Assembly (NCBI RefSeq): GCF_009649815.1
Contig: NZ_WJIC01000002.1
Coordinates: 558,001-622,000 of the forward strand
Direction of reading: 5' to 3'
Length of the DNA stretch: 64,000 nucleotides
Origin: Nocardia sp. SYP-A9097
GTDB lineage: Bacteria; Actinomycetota; Actinomycetes; Mycobacteriales; Mycobacteriaceae
Under the pieces are notes generated by a model. That model was given only the letters and a program-made list of their open reading frames with translations. It had not been told where the DNA came from and did no database searches. Positions within the stretch are counted from its first letter, which is position 1. Every line of letters begins with the position of its first letter. The position numbers and the translations under genes are program-made. Of this stretch, positions 58,726-64,000 are shown piece by piece.

Positions 58726-58840
58726 TGGGGCACTCGCTTCCTTGTCGTCACGTAATCCTTTGCGCGCCCGGGGTTACCCAGACGGATGGTCCCGTCCCCC
58801 CGCCTCTGCTCGGGGAGCGGTTACCGGCGCCGACGGTCAG

Positions 58841-59215
58841 CTAGCCGAACAGCCAGTTGACACCCTTGATGAACGCCACATCCAACCCGGCGATATACGC
58901 AATCGTGAAAATCACGAACACCAGAACAACGCTCGTATAGGTGACCATCTGCTTGCGGTTGGGCCAGATGACCTTGCGAAGCTCCGCGATTACTTCTTTG
59001 AGGAACTTCGTAAGGCGCTTGAACGGATTGCCCGCACCGCCACCGGCCTTGCCGGACTTCTTGTTCGCCTTGGCCGCTGACGCAGGACGATCGATCGTCG
59101 CTACATTCGTCGCCGCCGACGCATTTCGACGCCGGGCGGAACGCTTGCCGCTCGGACGAGCCACTGCGGCGGTGTCATCGCCATCTTCGTGGCGAGTATC
59201 CCGCTCGTCGCTCAC
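58841..59215 (-). CDS. secE: Preprotein translocase subunit SecE
   Basis: Small translocon subunit of 124 aa. An extended basic/Ala-rich N-terminus (1-65) as in actinobacteria, the amphipathic helix (FKRLTKFLKEVIAELRKVIWPNRKQMV) and a single membrane span (about 92-112). GTG 59215 chosen because GAGGAAGG lies at optimal spacing. Between the tRNA-Trp gene and nusG, as in mycobacteria. Confidence 0.95.
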   Translation of the reverse strand: MSDERDTRHEDGDDTAAVARPSGKRSARRRNASAATNVATIDRPASAAKANKKSGKAGGGAGNPFKRLTKFLKEVIAELRKVIWPNRKQMVTYTSVVLVFVIFTIAYIAGLDVAFIKGVNWLFG

Positions 59216-59276
59216 GTCGATCCTTCCTCGTCGCTGTTGACCGTTTCGAGCGACCTGCAAGCAATCGCTACGCGTG

Positions 59277-59349
<73 letters not shown>

Positions 59350-59533
59350 TCGGTAGGACGGGTGTTGCTCGTCCCACCACAGTATCTCTTCAGTTGTACG
59401 CCGGGGCCCTCGCGCCATGTCTTTACAGACCTACGCGCCGCTCCTGCGAGCAGCGCGCATCGGCTGGTGACCCCAGACTACCGAGTCTACGGTATCTCAC
59501 GCGGCAATCGCCAATCGGGGGTCCACGGTCGAA

Positions 59534-60664
59534 TCAGGCCAATTGGACGGTCGCGGTCGCGCGCCCGAAGATCTTGCGGCCCTCCGATTTCGCCACGATG
59601 GCGACCACGGCGGTGCGGTTCTCCGGGTCGATCGACTTCACCTTGCCGGTGTATTCGATCTCCGCGGCCTTGTCGACGGGCACGTAGACGGGGCTGGTGA
59701 AACGAACGTTGTACTCCTTCACCGCACCCGGGTCGCCCAGCCACGAGGTGACGAAGCCGCCACCCAGGCCCATGGTCAACATGCCGTGCGCCACAACGTT
59801 TTCCAGGCCGACGAGCTTGACGACCTCATCGCTCCAGTGGATCGGATTCGCATCACCGGAGACACCGGCGTAGTTCACCAGATCGCCGCGGGTGAGCCGC
59901 ACCACGCGAGCAGGAAGCACATCGCCGACGGCCACATCCTCGAAGCGGATGGCGTGCTTGCTCGGCACGAAATTTCCGCCGGCGGCCACCGGGAGCGGCG
60001 CGGTGGTGAGCACGGACGCGTTCTCCTCCACCGTGCGCGGGCGATGGTCCGGGGTCTCCTCCGGGCCGACGCCGTGCATGAGCACATTGCGTACCGCGTC
60101 ACCGACATTGGGATCGATATCACCGCCGCTGCGGCCGATCAATGTGGTGTAGGTGGTGAGCACCAGTTCGTCGTTCTGCGCGATCACATCGTTCTTGGTG
60201 ACGATGATGTCGCCGCCGAACGCCTGCCGGAACGAGTGCAGGTACACGATGCAGGTGAGCTGGTCGCCGGCCTTGATGGGCCGGTGGAATTCCAGGATCT
60301 GATCGGTTTGCATGATCTGGCTCAGGTCGTAGCCGGTGACGATCTGCTCGAAGAGCTTGCTCTGGGCCAGGATTCCGACCAGTGAGATGAAGCTGAGCGG
60401 GGCCACCAGGCTGTCGTAGCCGTACTCCTGGGCGACATCCTCGTCCCAGTGCACCGGGTGGTAGTCCTGCACGGCACGCGCGTACTCACGCACCTTTTCG
60501 CGGCCGACCTCGTAGTAGTCCTCCACCCGATAGTGGTGGCCGACCATGGCGGCGGCGTGGGCGGCAGGATCGAAAGCCTCGCCCTGGATGACTGTTTCGG
60601 CGTCGGTATTACTGACCATCTCGGCAGTATCGCCGACCAAATCGATCTCGGTGTTGATTGTCAC
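59534..60664 (-). CDS. Fused (3R)-hydroxyacyl-ACP dehydratase subunits HadA/HadB
   Basis: FAS-II dehydratase of mycolate synthesis, 376 aa, in which HadA-like and HadB-like hotdog halves are fused. The N-terminal half (about 40-190, with YARAVQDYHPVHWDEDVAQEYGYDSLVAPLSF) corresponds to the stabilising HadA subunit. The C-terminal half (about 225-376) carries the catalytic hydratase dyad in SGDANPIHWSDEVV, followed by GLENVVAHGMLTMG. HadA and HadB are separate in M. tuberculosis. No hadC gene follows in this locus. It sits between rpmG and tRNA-Trp, as hadABC does in mycobacteria. Confidence 0.9.
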   Translation of the reverse strand: MTINTEIDLVGDTAEMVSNTDAETVIQGEAFDPAAHAAAMVGHHYRVEDYYEVGREKVREYARAVQDYHPVHWDEDVAQEYGYDSLVAPLSFISLVGILAQSKLFEQIVTGYDLSQIMQTDQILEFHRPIKAGDQLTCIVYLHSFRQAFGGDIIVTKNDVIAQNDELVLTTYTTLIGRSGGDIDPNVGDAVRNVLMHGVGPEETPDHRPRTVEENASVLTTAPLPVAAGGNFVPSKHAIRFEDVAVGDVLPARVVRLTRGDLVNYAGVSGDANPIHWSDEVVKLVGLENVVAHGMLTMGLGGGFVTSWLGDPGAVKEYNVRFTSPVYVPVDKAAEIEYTGKVKSIDPENRTAVVAIVAKSEGRKIFGRATATVQLA

Positions 60665-60733
60665 GGCAGAGAGTCACCTATCTGATCCCGTTTCCGGGGA
60701 CCGGCAGAGCGCTGAACCACCGCTATATACACC

Positions 60734-60799
60734 AAGTGCCGGACCGGGTGCCACTGTCCTCTGGTAGGGAGAACGTAGTGGCGAACCGATCCGGCACTT
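60734..60799 (-). other. Long imperfect hairpin between rpmG and hadAB
   Basis: Outer arms AAGTGCCGGA/TCCGGCACTT (10 bp, perfect), then CGG/CCG and GCCACT/AGTGGC, forming one extended 66-nt stem-loop. It begins 31 bp past the rpmG stop. It may be an rpmG terminator, a processing site or a palindromic repeat element. Confidence 0.6.
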
Positions 60800-60829
60800 C
60801 TTCCACGCGGTAGAACGCGCGGGGTTAAG

Positions 60830-61000
60830 TTAGCGAGACTCGCGGTGGGCCCGGTGGGTACCGCAGTTCGGGCAGAACTTCTTGAGTTCCAGACGATCCG
60901 GGTCGTTACGCCGGTTCTTCTTGGTGATGTAGTTACGGTGCTTGCACTGCTCGCAGGCCAAGGTGATCTTTGGCCGGATATCAGTGGACTTCGCGGCCAC
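60830..61000 (-). CDS. rpmG: 50S ribosomal protein L33 (zinc-binding form)
   Basis: L33 of 56 aa, found by reading the strand. It begins [19 protein letters not shown] and ends HREPR-like AHRESR. Cysteines 16, 19, 43 and 46 (CEQC and CPNC) form the zinc ribbon. GTG start at 61000 with AAGAGGG upstream. Between tRNA-Met and hadAB as in mycobacteria, where the paralogue is rpmG2. Confidence 0.96.
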   Translation of the reverse strand: MAAKSTDIRPKITLACEQCKHRNYITKKNRRNDPDRLELKKFCPNCGTHRAHRESR

Positions 61001-61046
61001 GATGCGCCCTCTTTCCGGTAAGCCTGATGTGGTTAATCAGTATGGG

Positions 61047-61119
61047 TAGCGATGGCCGGACTTGAACCGGCGACACAACGATTATGAGTCGTTTGCTCTA
61101 CCAACTGAGCTACACCGCC
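61047..61119 (-). tRNA. tRNA-Met (CAT)
   Basis: Acceptor GGCGGTG/CATCGCT with two G-T pairs, anticodon loop CTCATAA with anticodon CAT, T-loop GTTCAAGTCC; 73 nt. The elongator form, as position 1:72 is paired. Confidence 0.97.
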
Positions 61120-61194
61120 ATGCGAGGATTCGCGGCGGCGCTAGCCCGGTCCATCGATCTGGATGCCGAGTCGGTCACCACCGGCAATCCGGCG

Positions 61195-61267
61195 AGCCCC
61201 CTAACGGAATCGAACCGTTGACCTTTTCCTTACCATGGAAACGCTCTACCGACTGAGCTAAGGGGGC
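61195..61267 (-). tRNA. tRNA-Thr (GGT)
   Basis: Acceptor GCCCCCT/AGGGGGC, anticodon stem TTTCC/GGAAA with loop ATGGTAA (anticodon GGT), T-loop GTTCGATTCC; 73 nt. Confidence 0.97.
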
Positions 61268-61460
61268 ATGTCTGCTTTGCTCCGGTCTTTGGAACCGGGC
61301 GCTGAAGACTTGAACGAGGTTACACAACATCTCACCAAGTATACAAACCGGGTGGTCAAAGGATGTTTTTACCGCGTTTCGAGTGGGTACTCCACCCACA
61401 AGGCTGGATGCCGGTCGACAACGGCGTCGACCACACCCGGCCGGGTCACACCGAATGCAC

Positions 61461-61495
61461 GAAACCCCCCGAGACCATCGGTCTCGGGGGGTTTC
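61461..61495 (-). terminator. Terminator after tRNA-Tyr
   Basis: Perfect 16-bp stem (arm GAAACCCCCCGAGACC) with ATC loop, lying 5 bp past the 3' end of the tRNA-Tyr gene on the minus strand. Confidence 0.8.
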
Positions 61496-61499
61496 GCGG

Positions 61500-61582
61500 T
61501 GGCAGATGTAGGATTCGAACCTACGTAGGCTTTCGCCGACGGATTTACAGTCCGCTCCCATTGGCCGCTCGGGCAATCTGCC
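61500..61582 (-). tRNA. tRNA-Tyr (GTA)
   Basis: Class II tRNA of 83 nt. Acceptor GGCAGAT/ATCTGCC, anticodon loop CTGTAAA with anticodon GTA, long variable arm around GTCGGCGAAAGCC, and T-loop GTTCGAATCC. Confidence 0.97.
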
Positions 61583-61721
61583 TGGGTACGCCTTGCAGCG
61601 CGGTGACGAGAATACATCGAACACCCGCCCCGATTGCAAACCGGCTGGAAAACGCGGTGCCGGACGGACTACCTTCGGCGAGGCAACCCCAAAATTTCCG
61701 ATCTCGGACAGGAGCACAAGC

Positions 61722-62213
61722 GTGGCCGATTCGTCGTTCGATGTCGTCAGCAAGGTCGACCGTCAGGAGGTGGACAACGCGCTGAATATCGCGGCCAAAG
61801 AGCTGGCCACCCGCTACGACTTCCGCGGGACGGGCGCGAGCATCGAATGGTCGGGCGAGGAGAAGATCATTCTCACCGCCGACTCGGAGGACCGGGTCAA
61901 GGCCGCGCTGGATGTCTTCAAAGAGAAGCTGATTCGCCGCGATATCTCGCTCAAGGCGTTCGACGCGGGCGATCCGGCAGCCTCCGGCAAGGTGTACAAA
62001 ATCACAGGCGAGCTCATTCAGGGCATCAGCACCGAGCAGGCGAAGAAGATCGCCAAGAAGATTCGCGATGACGGCCCCAAGGGCGTCAAGGCGCAGATTC
62101 AGGGCGAGGAGCTGCGCGTCAGCAGCAAGAGCCGCGATGATCTGCAGGCCGTGCAGTCGATGCTGCGCAATGGGGACTTCGAGGTCGCCCTGCAGTTCGT
62201 GAACTACCGCTAG
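61722..62213 (+). CDS. YajQ family protein (cyclic-di-GMP/nucleotide-binding)
   Basis: YajQ-type protein of 163 aa with two ferredoxin-like domains; start [36 protein letters not shown] and ending LQFVNYR, the standard boundaries. Xanthomonas members bind c-di-GMP; the actinobacterial role is not proven. GTG 61722 is used because AGGAG precedes it at good spacing. Convergent with htpX. Confidence 0.92.
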   Translation: MADSSFDVVSKVDRQEVDNALNIAAKELATRYDFRGTGASIEWSGEEKIILTADSEDRVKAALDVFKEKLIRRDISLKAFDAGDPAASGKVYKITGELIQGISTEQAKKIAKKIRDDGPKGVKAQIQGEELRVSSKSRDDLQAVQSMLRNGDFEVALQFVNYR

Positions 62214-62232
62214 CGGCGGAAGAGACACAAAA

Positions 62233-62266
62233 AACGAGGTCCGAAGCGAAAGCTTCGGACCTCGTT
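62233..62266. terminator. Bidirectional terminator between yajQ and htpX
   Basis: Perfect 15-bp stem AACGAGGTCCGAAGC/GCTTCGGACCTCGTT with a GAAA tetraloop, T-rich on the plus side and A-rich on the other, between the convergent genes. Confidence 0.9.
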
Positions 62267-62280
62267 CCTGTTTCGACGAC

Positions 62281-63177
62281 TCAGTACTCGTGTGGCCCCG
62301 CGGTCGGGCCGGTGGGGCCGCCCGCCATGGCTTCCAGGCGGGCGATGCGCTCCGCCATGGGCGGGTGGGTGGAGAACCAGCGCGCCATTTTGTCGCCGGC
62401 GCGGAAGGGGTTGGCGATCATCAGATGCGACTGTGCGGTCAGCTGCGGCTCCGGGGGCAGCGGGGCGGCCTGAACCCCACGTTCGAGCTTGCGGAGCGCT
62501 GACGCCAAAGCCAGGGGGTCGCCAGTGAGGGCTGCGCCGTCTTCGTCGGCTTGATATTCGCGCGAACGCGAGACGGCGAGTTTGATGAGCGCGGCCGCGA
62601 TCGGGCCGAGAAGCGAAACCAGCAGGATGCCAATCACATTCGGGCCTTCACCATCACGATTGCCGCCGAAGGCGCTGGCGAAGAAGGCCAGGTTGGCGAG
62701 GCCGGAGATGACCGAGGCGAGCGCGCCGGCGACCGAGGAGATCAGGATGTCGCGGTTGTAGACATGCGAGAGTTCATGACCCAGCACCGCGCGTAGTTCA
62801 CGCTCGTCGAGGATCTGCAGAATGCCGGTGGTGCAGCAGACCGCGGCATGGCGCGGACTGCGCCCGGTGGCGAAGGCATTGGGTGCGTTGGTCGGGCTGA
62901 TGTACAGCCGCGGCATGGGTTGCCTTGCGGCCGTGGCCAATTCGCGCACGATGCGATAGATGACCGGCGCTTCCAGCTCCGTCACGGGCTGCGCGTGCAT
63001 GGCTTTCAAAGCGAGTTTGTCGCTGTTGAAATACGCGTAGGCGTTCATGCCCACGGCCAGCAGAATCGACAGGATCAGAATCGTCGGACTGCGGAACATG
63101 GCTCCCGCGAACACGATCAGCGCCGACATGCCGACCAATAGCCCGAAGGTCTTCACGCCATTTGCGTACCCGTGCAA
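62281..63177 (-). CDS. htpX: Membrane zinc metalloprotease HtpX
   Basis: Stress protease of 298 aa that degrades misfolded membrane proteins. Two N-terminal membrane spans (about 12-50), catalytic HELSH motif at 134-138 ([13 protein letters not shown]) and a zinc ligand glutamate in [11 protein letters not shown] (about 208), a central membrane segment (about 148-195). ATG 63177. In M. tuberculosis htpX follows grcC1; here it also follows a polyprenyl synthase on the same strand. Confidence 0.97.
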   Translation of the reverse strand: MHGYANGVKTFGLLVGMSALIVFAGAMFRSPTILILSILLAVGMNAYAYFNSDKLALKAMHAQPVTELEAPVIYRIVRELATAARQPMPRLYISPTNAPNAFATGRSPRHAAVCCTTGILQILDERELRAVLGHELSHVYNRDILISSVAGALASVISGLANLAFFASAFGGNRDGEGPNVIGILLVSLLGPIAAALIKLAVSRSREYQADEDGAALTGDPLALASALRKLERGVQAAPLPPEPQLTAQSHLMIANPFRAGDKMARWFSTHPPMAERIARLEAMAGGPTGPTAGPHEY

Positions 63178-63356
63178 CTGTCCCGCCTCTCCGCGTCTTC
63201 AGGCCTGCCACTACGTGCCGCGAGACTCAGTTCCAGGACTCACGCCGGGTGCCCGGCCTGTTTTGGGCGTACCCGAGGAGTTACCGCACCTCACGAAATC
63301 AGTTGTCACTTCACGTAACACCTGCTCAACGCCTCGGGTAGGCGCGAAGTTCCCCG

Positions 63357-64000
63357 CTAACCGACGCGTTCGATGGTGTAACGAACCAGTCGCTCCAGGG
63401 CCTCGTTGGCGGGGCCGCCGGGCAGGGCGGAGAGTTCGGCGTGCGCGATATCGGCGTAGCCCTGCAGCTTCTCCTTGGCCAGCACCATGCCGCGGGAGCG
63501 GGCGAGCAGGTCCAGGGCCTCTTCCACTTCGGCGTCGGTCTCGAGCGGGCGGGCCAGCAGTTTGCGCAGGCGGTCGCCCTCGGAGCCCTCGTCGCGCAGG
63601 GCGTAGAGGACGGGCAGGGTGTGTACGCCCTCGCGCAGATCGGTGCCGGGGGTTTTGCCGGACTGCTCGGACGCCGAGGAGATGTCGATGATGTCGTCGG
63701 AGATCTGGAAGGCGGTGCCGACCGCGTCGCCGAGCCGGGCCAGGCGCTCGACATGTTCGAGGCCCGCGCCGGAGAAGGTACCGCCGAAGCGACCCGAGGC
63801 CGCGATGAGCGAACCGGTCTTCTCCCACACCACGCGCAGGTAGTGCTCGACCGGATCCTGGGAATTGCGGGCGCCGATGGTTTCCCGCATCTGGCCGGTG
63901 ACCAGTTCGGCGAAGGTTTCGGCGATGATGCGCACCGCGTCCGGGCCGAGCGTGGAGACCAGGCGCGAGGCGTGCGCGAACAGGTAGTCACCGGCCAGGA
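63357..64000 (-). CDS. Polyprenyl diphosphate synthase, N-terminal part outside the window
   Basis: C-terminal part (about 213 residues) of a trans-prenyltransferase that elongates isoprenyl diphosphates, as for menaquinone side chains. The second aspartate-rich motif DDIID in FQISDDIIDISS is present; the first DDxxD motif must lie beyond the window edge at 64000. The downstream ends IERVG. It is upstream of htpX as grcC1 is in mycobacteria, so the product is probably a GrcC1-type synthase. Confidence 0.88.
   Translation of the reverse strand, partial: LAGDYLFAHASRLVSTLGPDAVRIIAETFAELVTGQMRETIGARNSQDPVEHYLRVVWEKTGSLIAASGRFGGTFSGAGLEHVERLARLGDAVGTAFQISDDIIDISSASEQSGKTPGTDLREGVHTLPVLYALRDEGSEGDRLRKLLARPLETDAEVEEALDLLARSRGMVLAKEKLQGYADIAHAELSALPGGPANEALERLVRYTIERVG

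Overview
The window is high-GC actinobacterial chromosome and looks like Nocardia or a close mycolic-acid-bearing relative. The evidence is the gene order tRNA-Thr, tRNA-Met, rpmG, hadAB, tRNA-Trp, secE, nusG, rplKA, rplJL, mceG, rpoBC, rpsLG, fusA, tuf, which matches mycobacteria on the reverse strand. A complete mce operon, a fused HadA/HadB dehydratase, paired DUF3558 lipoproteins and frequent GTG starts also fit. No database search was possible, so genus is inference.

Layout. 1-3.7 kb: end of an SPW-repeat membrane protein, a ferredoxin reductase, a DUF1330 protein, a glutamate-racemase-like enzyme and a nitrilase-family hydrolase. 3.7-8.4 kb: the str operon rpsL-rpsG-fusA-tuf (minus strand), with promoter and terminator visible. 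8.4-34.9 kb: a mosaic of accessory genes: two DUF3558 lipoproteins, hppD with a divergent Lrp regulator, an AlkZ-like winged-helix protein, a two-unit repeat-bounded gene cassette array (12.8-14.4 kb), a quinone reductase, a Ser/Thr kinase, a thioesterase, fprB, a SixA phosphatase, a MerR regulator, GTP cyclohydrolase II, an AhpD-GNAT-pirin operon, an XRE/aldo-keto reductase pair, mqo with a TetR regulator, a CGNR/EamA pair, epoxide hydrolase with a WYL regulator, and a Uma2 gene broken by a stop codon. 34.9-42.8 kb: rpoB-rpoC. 43-55 kb: a ten-plus-gene mce operon (mceG, yrbEAB, mceABCDEF, two Mce-associated proteins) inserted between rplL and rpoB. 55-61.6 kb: rplJL with its L10 leader, rplKA, nusG, secE, hadAB, rpmG and four tRNAs (Trp, Met, Thr, Tyr). 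61.7-64 kb: YajQ-family protein, htpX and a truncated polyprenyl diphosphate synthase.

How the genes work together. The minus-strand core is transcription and translation machinery. The mce genes should form one lipid-import machine: ATPase MceG, permeases YrbEA/YrbEB, six Mce substrate-channel proteins and two accessory membrane proteins. Two redox genes far apart (ferredoxin reductase at 0.4 kb, fprB at 18.8-20.4 kb) share an identical 14-bp KstR-type box, suggesting joint control in sterol or lipid catabolism. Several divergent pairs show clear palindromes at the expected operator position.

The most unusual feature is the cassette-like array at 12,799-14,363: two unrelated small genes, each preceded by the same 180-bp sequence and followed by the same 82-bp sequence, with a shared 12-bp junction at all three boundaries.
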